Below are positions 43,262 through 53,204 of a stretch of 64,000 nucleotides of DNA, piece after piece. The stretch lies in the NCBI RefSeq assembly GCF_900187445.1, contig NZ_FYEB01000009.1, forward strand, positions 1-64,000. Direction: 5' to 3'. This DNA is from Pseudomonas sp. Irchel s3b2. GTDB taxonomy: Bacteria > Pseudomonadota > Gammaproteobacteria > Pseudomonadales > Pseudomonadaceae. The position numbers were made by a program, and so were the translations under genes. The notes below the pieces were generated by a model that was not told the origin of the DNA, searched no databases, and saw nothing but the letters and a program-made list of their open reading frames with translations. Positions within the stretch are counted from its first letter, which is position 1. Each line of letters opens with the position of its first letter.

Positions 43262-44313
43262 TGCGTGCGCGCTTCGATACGCTGTTCGGCCGCCTGTTTG
43301 GCGTGCTGCTGCTGGCGATCGTACTGGCGCACTTGTTGGCGTTCTTCTGGTTCAAACATTACGGTCCACCGCCTCCCCCTCCTCCGCCGTCGGAATTTTC
43401 CGAGCGCTTCGACGGACAACGCCCACCAATGGACCCGCGATTCGACAACCGGCCACCGCGACCGTGGTTCGGCGGGCCACTGGTGCCACTGACCTTTCAG
43501 TTTGTCTCGCTGATCATCGCCGCCTGGTACGGCGCCAAGCTGCTAACCCGCCCGATCCAACGCCTGAGCGACGCCGCCGAGCGCCTGAGTGAAAATCTCG
43601 ACAGTCCACCGCTGGATGAGTCGGGGCCACGGGAAGCGCGGCAAGCGGCGCACACCTTCAATCTGATGCAGCAACGCATTCTTCAACAAGTGCAGCAACG
43701 CTCGCGGATGCTTGGCGCGGTGTCCCATGACCTGCGAACACCGCTGTCGCGGCTCAAGCTGCGACTGGAGCAGGTCGATGACGACAAGCTGCAAGGCCAG
43801 ATGCGGCAGGACCTGGACGACATGATCAGCATGCTCGATTCCACTCTCACCTACCTGCACGAACAGCGCACCAGCGAGGTGCCGCAATGGATGGACGTGC
43901 AGGCACTGGTGGAATCCCTGAGCGAAAACGCCCAGGACCAGGGCGCCAACGTCAAGACCAACGGCCACTGCGCCCCGTTGCAGGTTCAGCCGATGGCCTT
44001 GCGCTCGTGCATCAACAATCTGCTGGACAACGCCCTGCGTTATGCCGGGGACGCGCTGATCACGCTTGAGGACAGCCGAGAGGAACTGGTGATCCGGGTC
44101 ATCGACCATGGCCCGGGTATCGCGGCGGATAAACGTGAAGCGGTGTTCGAACCGTTCTTTCGTCTGGAAGGTTCGCGTAATCGCAATTCTGGTGGCGTCG
44201 GTTTGGGCATGACCATCGCCCGCGAGGCAGCGGAGCGTTTGGGTGGGCAGTTGAGCCTGGAAGAGACCTCCGGTGGTGGTCTAACCGCCATCATCCGCCT
44301 GCCGCGCTTCTGA
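43261..44313 (+). CDS. Sensor histidine kinase
   Basis: 350 residues, partner of the preceding regulator. Two membrane helices (about 9-30 and 75-95) bracket a small, very proline-rich periplasmic loop (residues 35-70: a run of prolines then DGQRPPMDPRFDNRPPRPW). HAMP, then the H-box SHDLRTPLSRLKLRLEQV with H156, N-box NNLLDNALRYA, G1 DHGPGIA and G2 GVGLGMTIAREAAERLGG. The short proline-rich sensor loop gives no clue to the signal. Confidence 0.95.
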   Translation: MRARFDTLFGRLFGVLLLAIVLAHLLAFFWFKHYGPPPPPPPPSEFSERFDGQRPPMDPRFDNRPPRPWFGGPLVPLTFQFVSLIIAAWYGAKLLTRPIQRLSDAAERLSENLDSPPLDESGPREARQAAHTFNLMQQRILQQVQQRSRMLGAVSHDLRTPLSRLKLRLEQVDDDKLQGQMRQDLDDMISMLDSTLTYLHEQRTSEVPQWMDVQALVESLSENAQDQGANVKTNGHCAPLQVQPMALRSCINNLLDNALRYAGDALITLEDSREELVIRVIDHGPGIAADKREAVFEPFFRLEGSRNRNSGGVGLGMTIAREAAERLGGQLSLEETSGGGLTAIIRLPRF

Positions 44314-44462
44314 GTCACACACCCCTCGCCACAGGATCGCAGGCTGGCCTGATATCTGTGTGTGTGTACCGGACGGTACAAACCCCACATACCCACGACA
44401 ATTTGCCCCTTGAGGCTGCATAAACCGGTGCACCCACCGGTTTCCCATTAGGAGTGAGCCCA

Positions 44463-45290
44463 ATGATCGGTAGTGTCAGCAACTACACGAGCTATACCAG
44501 CACCAGCAGCACCTCCACCAACAGCGCCCGCAGCCAGCAATTCCAGAAAGACTTGCTCGCCAAACTCGACAGCAACAGCGACGGCGCGGTGGATCAGGAC
44601 GAGCTCACGAGCGCCCTGTCGCAGAAAACCGATGACGGTTTGCTGGTCAGCCTGAGCAAAAACTTCAGCGACCTGGACAGCGACGAAAGTGGCAGCCTGA
44701 GCAGCGAAGAAATGGCCGCGATGGCCCCTCCTCCGCCGCCACCACGTGATCAGGCACCGAGCACCGAACTGGCCGATGCGCTGATCAGCGCCCTGGACAC
44801 TGACAGCGACGGCGCCATCAGCAGCGATGAACTGAGCAACGGCCTGACCAGCGCCGGCAGCACGGCCGACAGCGCAGAAATCTTCTCGGCCCTGGACAAG
44901 AATGAAGACGGCACCATCAGCCAGGACGAACTCGTCGCCAGCCTGACCCCACCGCCACCTCAGCAGGTGTCCAGCGAAGAGCTGTTCAGCCAGCTCGATA
45001 CCGACAGCGACGGCAGTGTCACAACCACCGAACTGAGCAGCGCCCTGGCCAGCGACAGCACCTCGTCGACCAGCACCGACAACAGCGCCGCGTTGCTCAA
45101 GATTCTGGATAGCGACAGCAGCGATGAACTGAAAGCCACCCTGCAAGCCGGCCGCGAGCAGAACACTGACAGCTCCACCGAGCAGTTCAACGTGACCGAA
45201 GCCCAGAGCAAAATGATCGCCAATCTGAGCAAGCAGTACTCGCTCGACAACGTGGCGACCGTGGGCAAATACCTGAACGAGGCGACCTGA
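44463..45290 (+). CDS. EF-hand protein with five calcium-binding loops
   Basis: 275 residues from the ATG at 44463, with TAGGAG eight bases upstream; a GTG three codons earlier is less likely. Five DxDxDG-type EF loops are visible at about 36-47, 72-83, 112-123, 145-156 and 179-190, separated by proline-rich linkers (residues 88-94 and 163-166). The N-terminus is Ser/Thr/Tyr-rich with no clear Sec signal. It lies between a two-component system and a calcium-dependent RTX adhesin, so a role in calcium sensing or buffering is conceivable. The family is found in Pseudomonas and Xanthomonas (XopAW-like); export is unknown. Confidence 0.85.
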   Translation: MIGSVSNYTSYTSTSSTSTNSARSQQFQKDLLAKLDSNSDGAVDQDELTSALSQKTDDGLLVSLSKNFSDLDSDESGSLSSEEMAAMAPPPPPPRDQAPSTELADALISALDTDSDGAISSDELSNGLTSAGSTADSAEIFSALDKNEDGTISQDELVASLTPPPPQQVSSEELFSQLDTDSDGSVTTTELSSALASDSTSSTSTDNSAALLKILDSDSSDELKATLQAGREQNTDSSTEQFNVTEAQSKMIANLSKQYSLDNVATVGKYLNEAT

Positions 45291-45412
45291 GTCGAAAGCT
45301 TCGCGGGCAAGTCGGTGCGCCGGGTTCCTTGATGCCTGGTCTGCTAACCCGCGTACAGCCGCCACTCTATTCGATCCGCCGTCCTGACCATTGACCCGAG
45401 GCCACAGGGCTT

Positions 45413-45443
45413 GATCGTTCCCACGCTCTGCGTGGGAACGATC
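45413..45443. repeat. REP-like palindrome (ATCGTTCCCACGC family)
   Basis: GATCGTTCCCACGC and GCGTGGGAACGATC pair around TCT. The same core forms the outer arms of the nested repeats at 58260-58370 and 59880-59995. Confidence 0.85.
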
Positions 45444-45444
45444 A

Positions 45445-45482
45445 AAAACCCGCCATCCCCTTTCACCGGGATGGCGGGTTTT
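45445..45482. terminator. Bidirectional terminator between the EF-hand and adhesin genes
   Basis: AAAACCCGCCATCCC and GGGATGGCGGGTTTT form a perfect 15-bp stem, with T-runs on both sides. It lies 12 bp after the adhesin stop on the minus strand and beyond the plus-strand EF-hand gene. Confidence 0.88.
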
Positions 45483-45493
45483 GTCGTTTCAAC

Positions 45494-48400
45494 TCACACG
45501 GTATCCACCTTCAACGAATGGTCATTAAGCATGCCGTTGATGATCGTCGCCGTGTCCGCCCCACCGGCAATCACCCCACCCGCCCCCGGCGTGACGCCAT
45601 AGTGGCTGGCCAGGTTCACACCGGCCAAGTCGATGGTCTGGTTCGGCGTGGCGCCGGCCATGGCGCTGACGTCGATGCTGGTGAGCACCGACGCGCCGCT
45701 GCCGGTGACGGTGAAGTGCAGGTAGTCATCCAGCGACGCCGCGGTGCCGTTTTCCCCTTGCAGCAGTTGTGACAGATCGAGCTTGTCGGTGCCTGGGGTG
45801 AAGTCGGTGATGATGTCGTGGCCGCTGTTGCCCTTGAGCCACTGGAAGGTGTCGGCGCCGCTGCCGCCGGTGAGGGTGTTGTTGCCCAGGCCGCCGATGA
45901 GGAAGTCGTCGCCGCCCCCGCCGTTGAGCACATCGTTACCCAAACCACCGTTGATGATGTTGCTGTTGTTGTCGCCCGTGAGGCTGTCGTTGAAGTTTGA
46001 ACCGGTGAGGTTTTCGATGCCGGTCAGGGTGTCGGTGCCTGCGCCAAGCGTGTTTTGCGCGGTGAGCAGGCTCAGGTCGACGGCGACGCCGGCGGTGGCA
46101 TGAGCGTAACTCGCGGTGTCGTTGCCGCTACCGCCGTCGAGCAGGTCGTTGCCCGCTCCGCTGAACAGCAAGTCATTGCCGGCGCCGCCATGCAGCTCGT
46201 TGTTGCCTGACCCGGCGGTAAGCAGGTCATTGCCGTCGCCGGCATTGAGGACATTGTTGCCAGCGCCCGCCACCAGTACATCGTCGCCCGAAGTGCCGGT
46301 CAGCGTATGGCCGTCCTGATAGCTGATGGTCACATTGGCCGCGTCGCTGCCGCCGTGGTTGTCGTTGGCGATGTAGGTGCCGTGGAAATCCGGAGTGCTG
46401 TCCTGAGCGTCGGCGTAGTTGACGGTCATGGTCAGCTGGTAGTTTTCCGCCCCCTTCCCGCTGTTGCCCGGACCACCGTCGTCGATGTTGGTGATATGGA
46501 TCCGGTACGTGCCGTCCGCCGTGGCGGTGATGGTCTGGCCGTCGGCGATGGCAGTGAAAGCCCCGCCGTTGACCGAGTACTCCAGGGTGATGCGGCCGGC
46601 CGCCAGGTTGTGGTCCAGGTTGAGGGTTTCCCCCTGTTTGAGGTTGACGGTGATGAGATCCTCGTCATTGGTGTTGTTGTTACTGACCGAGCCCAGCGCC
46701 CCGCTGACCACCAGCACCGCCGTCATGGCCACGGTGTTGGCGACGAATGCGCTACGGGCGATGGTGACACCCTGGACGTTATTGCCAGTGAAGCTGAAGC
46801 TCGAGTTGGTGCCGATGAAGTCTGCGCCCTTGCCCCCCCATCCGGTGTTGAAGGTGGTCGGCGATGCCGTGAGCGCATCGCCATTGACGTCGGTGTCATT
46901 GGCCAGCAGCAATTCGCCCGGCAGCACAATGCTGCCCGACAGCACGTTGGTGATGACATGGTCATCGACCGCCACCGGTGGCGTGTTCGGAATCACGTTG
47001 ATCACCAGCGTGGAGCTGGCCAGATCGCCGTCGTTGTCGCTGGCGGTGAAGCCGATGTTTTCGCTGATCACCGCGGCCGTGGTTGTCTGCGAGGTGTAGG
47101 TGTACTCGCCGGTGTCGAGGTTCACCAGCAGCGTGCCGCTGTTGTCGGTGGCGATGCTCAAGGTGTTGTTGGCGGTGTTGAACGTGCCGTGGTTGGCGCC
47201 GCCGCTGAAGTTCAGCGAGCCCTGATTGCTGTTGGCTTTTGGATCATAGGTATAGGTGGTGCCATCGACGGTGATGGTTTTGATGAAGCCGCCATCGGCG
47301 CCGAACGTACCGCCCTCGCCCTCGCCGTCGCCCAGCAGCGAGCCGGTGACCGGCGCGCCTTGCACGGTGCCCGAGAGTACCGAGTTGAGTTGATTGAGGT
47401 CGGTCACCGCCACGGCATTGGTGTCGGTGTGCGTACTGCCGTCATAGGCCACTGGATCGAGGCTGTCGTTACTGACACCGCTACCCAGGCCGATGGCGTA
47501 GTTCTTGATGCCATTGGCGTCGAGGAAGGCTTTGAGGGCGATCTCGTCCGCGGTGCCGATGTCGCCTTCGTTGGGCTTGCCATCGGAGAAGAAGTAGCCG
47601 ACGTTCTGCGCCCCGATGAGTTTGCCCGTGGTGTTGAATGCGCTTTGCATGGTCGCCACGGCCGCGTCGTAGTTGGTCCCGCCGCCCGCCGTCAACGTCG
47701 CGATAATCAACTTGGCCGTCGCCACATCGACCCAGATCGACGTCTGGTCCGTAGCGCTGCTGCTGAAGGTGACGATCTGCACCTTCACGTCGCCCAGGTC
47801 GTCGTACTTGTCGAGCAGCGCACTGATCGCCTGCTTGGCCAGGTCCAGCCGCGACAGCCCCGACACGCCGGAGGGGTCGTCCATGCTCCCGGACACGTCG
47901 ATCACCAGCAGCAGGTTGGAGTCGATCTGCACCGCGGGCACCGAACGGTCCGAGGCGACGGCGTCAGGCGGCACGTCATCGACGATGTTGACTACAAGGG
48001 TGCCGGTGGTGCTGTTGCCCACGGCATCGGTGGCGGTGTAGGTGAAGCTTTCATTCAGGGTGTTCGCGCCGTCATTGGCGTCGGGCGAAGTTTTCGGCGC
48101 CGAGGTCAGGGTGTAGGTGTAGCTGCCATCGGGGTTGAGCAGGATTTGCCCGTAGGTTCCGGTGGCACTGCCGACCAGGGTGTAAGTGATCGCGCCGCTG
48201 GCGCCGGTGACCGCACCGACTAGCGTACCGGAGCCGGTTTCACCGGTGTTGCCAGGCTCGCTGCCGATGACCGTGCCCGCGGCCAGATCCTGCCCATCCT
48301 GGGTCAAGTCCAGGGCTTTTTCGTAAACGGTCACGTCGGTATCAGTGACCACTACAAGACAGTTGTTGGACACGCCGATGGTCAAGGTTGTGGTGCTTTC

Positions 48401-51400
48401 ATCACCGTCGGCATCGCGCACGGTGTAGGTGAACACATCCGTGGCGCCCGGCTCGTCGACCGAGTTCGGGTTGCTGTGGTACACGGCGATGCCATTGGCA
48501 TCCAGAGTCAGATAGCCGTAGGTGCCATTGATTTGACTGTTCAAACCGCCGATGGCAGAGGTCGAAGTGTCGCTGCCGGCGCGCACGCCAACCACTGCAC
48601 CACTCGCGGCTGCGCCATCAGCACCGAGCACATCGTTGTGCAGCACATTCCCGCTGACCGTCCCGCCCTCCACCACCGAGACTGAATCGCAGTGAGCCGT
48701 CGACACGTCATCGACGATGTTGATCACGATGGTACTGGTGACGCTATTGCCCAGGGAGTCGGTGGCCTGATAGGTGAAACTTTCGCTCAGGGTATTCGGC
48801 CCGTCGTTGGCGTTGGGTATGGTCGTAGGTGCGGAGGTCAGGGTGTAGGTGTAGCCGCCGTCCGGGTTGAGCAGGATTTGTCCGTAGGTTCCGGTGGCGC
48901 TGCCGACCAAGGTGTAAGTGATTGCGCCAGTAGCGCCAGTGATGGAGCCGACCAGCGTGCCGGAGGCGGTTTCACCGGTATTGCCCGGCTCGCTGCCGGT
49001 GACGGTGCCTGCTGCCAAGTCTTGGCCGTCCTTGGTCAAATCCAGAGCTTTTTCCTGAACCGTCACGTCGTTATCGGGGACCACTACAAGGGAGCAGTTG
49101 GACACGTCGACGGTAATGGTCGTGGTGCTTTCATCGCCATCGGCATCGCGCACGGTGTAGGTAAACACATCCGTGGCGCCCGGCTCGTCGACCGCGTTCG
49201 GGTTGCTGTGGTACACGGCGTTGCCATTGGCATCCAGGGTCAGGTAGCCGTAGGTGCCGTTGATTTGCGTATTCAGGCCGCCGATGGCTGAAGTCGAAGT
49301 GTCGCTACCGGCGCGCACGCCGACCACTGCACCACCCGACGCAGGGCCATCAGCACCGAACACATCATTGCCCAGCACATTCCCGCTGACCGTACCGCCC
49401 TCTACCACCGAGACCGCATCGGCGTGAGCGGTGGGTACGTCATCAACAATGCTGATCACGATGGTATTGGTGACGCTGTTTCCGAGAGGATCGGTGGCTT
49501 GGTAGGTGAAGCTTTCGCTCAGGGTATTCGGCCCGTCGTTGGCGTTGGGTGTGGTCGTTGGTGCGGAGGTCAGGGTGTAGGTGTAGCTGCCGTCGGAGTT
49601 GAGCAGGATTTGCCCATAAGTCCCGGTGGCGCTGCCGATCAGGGTGTAGGTGATTGCGCCAGTGGCGCCGGTGACGGAGCCGACCAACGTGCCGGAAGCA
49701 GTTTCGCCGGTGCTGCCTGGCTCACTGCCGGTGGTCGTGCCCGCCGCCAGGTCCTGCCCATCCTGGGTCAAATCCAGGGCGTTTTCGTTAACCGTCACGT
49801 CGCTATCGCTGGCCGCCACGAGGGTGCAATCGGCCACGTTAATGGTGATGGTCGTGGTGCTTTCATCGCCGTCGGCATCGCGCACGGTGTAGGTGAACAC
49901 ATCCGTGGCGCCCGGCGCGCTGACCGAGTTCGGATTACTGTGGTAAATGGCGTTGCCGCTGGCATCCAGAGTCAAGTAGCCATAGGTGCCGTTGATTTGA
50001 GTGTTCAAGCCACCGATGGCCGAGGTCGTGGTGTCGCTGCCGGCGCGCACGCCGACCACTGCACCACTGAGTGCCGGGCCATCGGCGCCACCGATGTCGT
50101 TGTCCAGCACGTTGCCCGAGGCCGTTTCGCCCTCGCCCACCATGGCGAGATCAGGGTTGGCGGTGGGCAAGTCATCGACGATGTTGACGTTGATCTGACC
50201 CAATGCCGTGCTGCCATCGACGTCGGTGGCAATGACGTTGAGGTTCTCGGTGATGCTGTTGGTGCCGTTGGCGTTCGGGTGGGTTTCGTTATCCACCAGT
50301 GTGTAGCTGTAGCTGACCACGCCGGTCGCAATGTCGAAGCCGGTGATGGTCAGCGTACTGCCGAGCGGCGTGACGATCGATTGCGGGAAACCTGCGGCCA
50401 CACCGCCAGTGACCACCGCGATGCCGCCCACGGTCAGGGTTTGCAAACCGTCGAGGGCGGTGACGGTAAAGGTGCCGCTCTGGGTCAAGGCCGGTGTGTT
50501 GGGGCTGGTGCCGTCGCTGAGGTTTTTCTCGTAGACGGTGAGTTCGCCGCCGTTGACGTTCAGGCCATCGAGGGTCACCGGGTCATCGTTGTCATGGATG
50601 TTCAGCACCAGCGTCGCAGTGCTGGTATCGCCATCGGAATCGGTGAGGGTGTAGACGAAATTCTCGGTAGCATTGCCACCACCGTTCAAGGCTTTGAAGT
50701 CCGCATCGCTGGTGTTCAGGGTGTAGATGTACGTGCCGTTGGGGTTGAGTACCAGAGTGCCGTAAGTCCCGTTGAACGTGCCACCGATGATCGGCCCGCT
50801 GTCGGGGCCGATGGCAATGCGGTCGGCGCCCTGGATATCGTTGGGCAGCACGCTGCCGGTTAACGTCAACAGGGTTTCCGAGGCGGTGTTGGCATTACTG
50901 TCGTCCACGGCTTGTGGCACGTCATCGACGATGTTCACATCGAGAATGCCGTGGGCGATGGTGCCGTTGTCGTCCACCATCATTACTGCAAATTGCCCGG
51001 CCAGGCTGTTGCCGCCGTTGGCCCCCAGGTGCGCGTCGTTAGCGTTGAGGGTGTAGCTATAAGTGACCACGCCAGTCGTACGGTCAAACCCGGTGATGGT
51101 CAGCGTATTGCCCAGCGGCGTGACGAACGATTGCGGGAAGCCTGCGGCCAGACCGCCGAGCACCACGTTGATTGCACCTATGCTGAGGTTTTGCACTCCG
51201 TCTGGAGCAGTGATGGTGAAAGTGCCGCTGCGGGTCAGCGCCGGTGCATCGGGGTCACTGCCGTCGGCGAGGTTTTTCTCGTAAACAGTCAACTCGCCGC
51301 CTTCGATATTCAGCCCACCGAAGGTCACCGGATCATCGTTGTTGTGAATCTCCAGCACCAGGTTCGCGGTGCTGGTATCGCCGTCGGCATCCGTCAGGGT

Positions 51401-52612
51401 GTAGGTGAAGGTTTCCGTAGCGCTGCCGTCGCCGCGCAAGGCTTTGAAATCGGCGTCGCTGGTATTCAGGGTGTAGGTGTAGGTGCCGTTGGCATTGAGT
51501 ACCAGTGTGCCGTAAGTCCCGTTGAACGTGCCGCCGATGATCGGCCCGCTGTCGGGGCCGGTGGCAATGCGGTCGGCACCCTGGATGTCGTTGGGCAGCA
51601 CGCTGCCCGTCAGGGTCAGCAGGGTTTCCGAGGCGGTATTGACGTTGGTGTCGTCGATGGCTTTGGGCACATCGTCGGTGATGTTGACGTCCAGCGAACC
51701 GGTGGCGGTATCACCGTTACTGTCACTCGCGACCACGGTGAACTGTTCACTGAGGGTGTTGGCGCCGTCGCCCGCCGAGTGGGTTTCGTTGCCGACCAGG
51801 GTGTAGCTGTAACTCACCACGCCAGTGGCCGGGTTGTAGCCGGTGATCGTCAGGGTGTTGCCCAGTTGCGTGGTGATCGATTGCGCAAAACCGGCAGGCA
51901 CACCGCCACTGATCACGTTGATTCCGCCGATGTTCAGGCTGGTCAGGCCGTCAGCCGCAATCACGGTGAAGGTGCCGTGTTGAATCAGCGCTGCGGGGTT
52001 GCTGACCGAACCGTCCGCCAGGTTGGCTTCATTGAGGGTCAGTTCGCCTCCTGCCGCCGACAGGCCAATGAGGGTGACGGGGTTATTCGGTGCATCGCCG
52101 TTGTCGCCGTTGTCCGGGTCCCGGCGCTCCAGAGGGAATTCGGGAATACCGTTGAAGCCCGCCGTGGGGAAACCAATCGTGGGATCCACCCGGCCCGCCA
52201 CTTCCTCCAGCAGTACAAAACTGTGACCACCGCCCAGTGCGCCAGCCGTTGCGCCTGGCCCGGCGGCGGTGGCCTCACCGGTCTGGGTCGGGTCGGCGCC
52301 GGCGGCAATGGCTTTTTGCAGTTGCTCGACATCGGTCAATTGCGCCTGGCTCGGCGTCATCGCCTCAGAGGTCTCCACGTGCGGGACCTGATGCGCCAGT
52401 ATTTGGGACGTCATCTGCAGGCTGCTGTCACGACCCAAGGTCAGCTCCTGGCCATTTTGCAGTTGCACCGCCACCGCGCCTTCGGCCCCGGTGACCAGCT
52501 GCTCGCCGGCAAACAGCCGATCGCCCTCGACCAGGGTGCGTCGGGTGCCATCACCCGCCACTGCATACACCTGACCGATGACCTTACTGACGATACCGAT
52601 GAGCGTTGCCAT
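45494..52612 (-). CDS. LapA/MapA-type RTX surface adhesin
   Basis: 2372 residues from MATLIGIVSKVIGQVYAVAGDG (GGAGGAAA upstream). Residues 1-90 are a LapA-type retention module that plugs the TolC-like pore. AIAAGADPTQ (101-110) is a candidate LapG cleavage site, and a Gly/Ala linker follows to about 135. Long VCBS/cadherin-like repeats span about 180-1545: about 250-residue units, then 244-residue units. A vWA-like domain begins at LLLVIDVSGSMDD (MIDAS DxSxS, about 1570). RTX nonapeptides of the GGxGND type lie near 2117-2257, and a C-terminal type I secretion signal follows. The protein should be exported by the adjacent T1SS and stay on the cell surface until LapG cuts it. LapD and LapG are not in this window. 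Confidence 0.92.
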   Translation of the reverse strand: MATLIGIVSKVIGQVYAVAGDGTRRTLVEGDRLFAGEQLVTGAEGAVAVQLQNGQELTLGRDSSLQMTSQILAHQVPHVETSEAMTPSQAQLTDVEQLQKAIAAGADPTQTGEATAAGPGATAGALGGGHSFVLLEEVAGRVDPTIGFPTAGFNGIPEFPLERRDPDNGDNGDAPNNPVTLIGLSAAGGELTLNEANLADGSVSNPAALIQHGTFTVIAADGLTSLNIGGINVISGGVPAGFAQSITTQLGNTLTITGYNPATGVVSYSYTLVGNETHSAGDGANTLSEQFTVVASDSNGDTATGSLDVNITDDVPKAIDDTNVNTASETLLTLTGSVLPNDIQGADRIATGPDSGPIIGGTFNGTYGTLVLNANGTYTYTLNTSDADFKALRGDGSATETFTYTLTDADGDTSTANLVLEIHNNDDPVTFGGLNIEGGELTVYEKNLADGSDPDAPALTRSGTFTITAPDGVQNLSIGAINVVLGGLAAGFPQSFVTPLGNTLTITGFDRTTGVVTYSYTLNANDAHLGANGGNSLAGQFAVMMVDDNGTIAHGILDVNIVDDVPQAVDDSNANTASETLLTLTGSVLPNDIQGADRIAIGPDSGPIIGGTFNGTYGTLVLNPNGTYIYTLNTSDADFKALNGGGNATENFVYTLTDSDGDTSTATLVLNIHDNDDPVTLDGLNVNGGELTVYEKNLSDGTSPNTPALTQSGTFTVTALDGLQTLTVGGIAVVTGGVAAGFPQSIVTPLGSTLTITGFDIATGVVSYSYTLVDNETHPNANGTNSITENLNVIATDVDGSTALGQINVNIVDDLPTANPDLAMVGEGETASGNVLDNDIGGADGPALSGAVVGVRAGSDTTTSAIGGLNTQINGTYGYLTLDASGNAIYHSNPNSVSAPGATDVFTYTVRDADGDESTTTITINVADCTLVAASDSDVTVNENALDLTQDGQDLAAGTTTGSEPGSTGETASGTLVGSVTGATGAITYTLIGSATGTYGQILLNSDGSYTYTLTSAPTTTPNANDGPNTLSESFTYQATDPLGNSVTNTIVISIVDDVPTAHADAVSVVEGGTVSGNVLGNDVFGADGPASGGAVVGVRAGSDTSTSAIGGLNTQINGTYGYLTLDANGNAVYHSNPNAVDEPGATDVFTYTVRDADGDESTTTITVDVSNCSLVVVPDNDVTVQEKALDLTKDGQDLAAGTVTGSEPGNTGETASGTLVGSITGATGAITYTLVGSATGTYGQILLNPDGGYTYTLTSAPTTIPNANDGPNTLSESFTYQATDSLGNSVTSTIVINIVDDVSTAHCDSVSVVEGGTVSGNVLHNDVLGADGAAASGAVVGVRAGSDTSTSAIGGLNSQINGTYGYLTLDANGIAVYHSNPNSVDEPGATDVFTYTVRDADGDESTTTLTIGVSNNCLVVVTDTDVTVYEKALDLTQDGQDLAAGTVIGSEPGNTGETGSGTLVGAVTGASGAITYTLVGSATGTYGQILLNPDGSYTYTLTSAPKTSPDANDGANTLNESFTYTATDAVGNSTTGTLVVNIVDDVPPDAVASDRSVPAVQIDSNLLLVIDVSGSMDDPSGVSGLSRLDLAKQAISALLDKYDDLGDVKVQIVTFSSSATDQTSIWVDVATAKLIIATLTAGGGTNYDAAVATMQSAFNTTGKLIGAQNVGYFFSDGKPNEGDIGTADEIALKAFLDANGIKNYAIGLGSGVSNDSLDPVAYDGSTHTDTNAVAVTDLNQLNSVLSGTVQGAPVTGSLLGDGEGEGGTFGADGGFIKTITVDGTTYTYDPKANSNQGSLNFSGGANHGTFNTANNTLSIATDNSGTLLVNLDTGEYTYTSQTTTAAVISENIGFTASDNDGDLASSTLVINVIPNTPPVAVDDHVITNVLSGSIVLPGELLLANDTDVNGDALTASPTTFNTGWGGKGADFIGTNSSFSFTGNNVQGVTIARSAFVANTVAMTAVLVVSGALGSVSNNNTNDEDLITVNLKQGETLNLDHNLAAGRITLEYSVNGGAFTAIADGQTITATADGTYRIHITNIDDGGPGNSGKGAENYQLTMTVNYADAQDSTPDFHGTYIANDNHGGSDAANVTISYQDGHTLTGTSGDDVLVAGAGNNVLNAGDGNDLLTAGSGNNELHGGAGNDLLFSGAGNDLLDGGSGNDTASYAHATAGVAVDLSLLTAQNTLGAGTDTLTGIENLTGSNFNDSLTGDNNSNIINGGLGNDVLNGGGGDDFLIGGLGNNTLTGGSGADTFQWLKGNSGHDIITDFTPGTDKLDLSQLLQGENGTAASLDDYLHFTVTGSGASVLTSIDVSAMAGATPNQTIDLAGVNLASHYGVTPGAGGVIAGGADTATIINGMLNDHSLKVDTV
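47975..50170 (-). repeat. Three tandem 732-bp repeats within the adhesin gene
   Basis: Boundary markers (a GTCATCNACNATGTTGA-like motif on the plus strand, coding for the I-V-D-D-V run) sit at 47975, 48707, 49439 and 50171, exactly 732 bp (244 codons) apart. A second marker, TCACGTC, recurs at 48331, 49063 and 49795 with the same period. The units are similar but not identical. Confidence 0.85.
50171..52090 (-). repeat. 750-bp repeats within the adhesin gene
   Basis: The same kind of marker continues at 50921 and 51671, giving two full units of exactly 750 bp (250 codons), 50171-50920 and 50921-51670, and a partial third to about 52090. A marker around GGTCACCGG repeats at 50571 and 51321 and, diverged, at 52071. 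The period change from 732 to 750 bp marks two repeat subfamilies. Confidence 0.8.
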
Positions 52613-53204
52613 GTGCATTTCCTCCGCTGCCAACTGCTGTCGGCATCCTGTTTGCGCGAAGAACGTGCCCATGGTTCAAGCAGGTTGGCTTGGCGAATCG
52701 TTTGCCGAGAAAGCGTTTACCTGACGTAAACCACTGCCTCCCGACACTTTCGCCAGGCGTGTCGCTCGCGAGGGGAATTTCTGGATCGGGATAAAACCCT
52801 CTGCAATCAACGGCATCGGGGTCCACTTCCAAAATAACCGGCCTGCGAACAATGCGTAACGGTTCTGAATCACCCGAGTGACAAAAAAACGTCACTGGAA
52901 AACCGTCTCGCTTCCCTCCCCTCCAGCACTTCTTCGCCCTGTGTCGACAAGTGAATGGAACTTTCCTCAAGCCCGTCGATGTTCCTGAGAACTCATAAAA
53001 ACAAGGCTTTCGGATTGAACAATGTGCTGGATTTTTCAGCGCGCATAAGTTTTTTTCGACATAAGTTTTATGAGAAATCCTTCTTAGCTTCCCGTCAGGA
53101 TGTTCTTAGCTTCTGTTGTAACAAGCGTGAAACGGATTCACTTAAAAATAACGTCAAATATTTGGCGACCGCTAAGCACCATCAGGAATCAGGGAGAGGC
53201 ATCC
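52613..53204. promoter_or_regulatory. Divergent control region between the adhesin and its secretion genes
   Basis: 592 bp, AT-rich in the right half. Candidate sites are an inverted repeat GTTTAC-CTGAC-GTAAAC at 52715-52731 and a direct repeat CATAAGTTTT at 53044-53053 and 53060-53069, the second also part of the palindrome CATAA-GTT-TTATG. No FleQ-type site or clear promoter was recognised. Two open frames here are overlapped and unsupported. Confidence 0.45.

Noticed and set aside
47975..52090. Regular repeats considered as CRISPR or satellite
   Set aside because: The period is 732 or 750 bp in frame within a gene, with no short repeat-spacer structure and no cas genes.
46307..52729. Long plus-strand open frames (46307-48223, 49424-50863, 50912-52729)
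   Set aside because: They are antisense to the adhesin gene and repeat with its 732/750-bp periods. The low complexity translation reflects the repeats.
52613..53204. Open frames 52606-52794 (plus) and 52584-52970 (minus)
   Set aside because: They overlap the adhesin start and its control region in both directions and do not resemble any protein.
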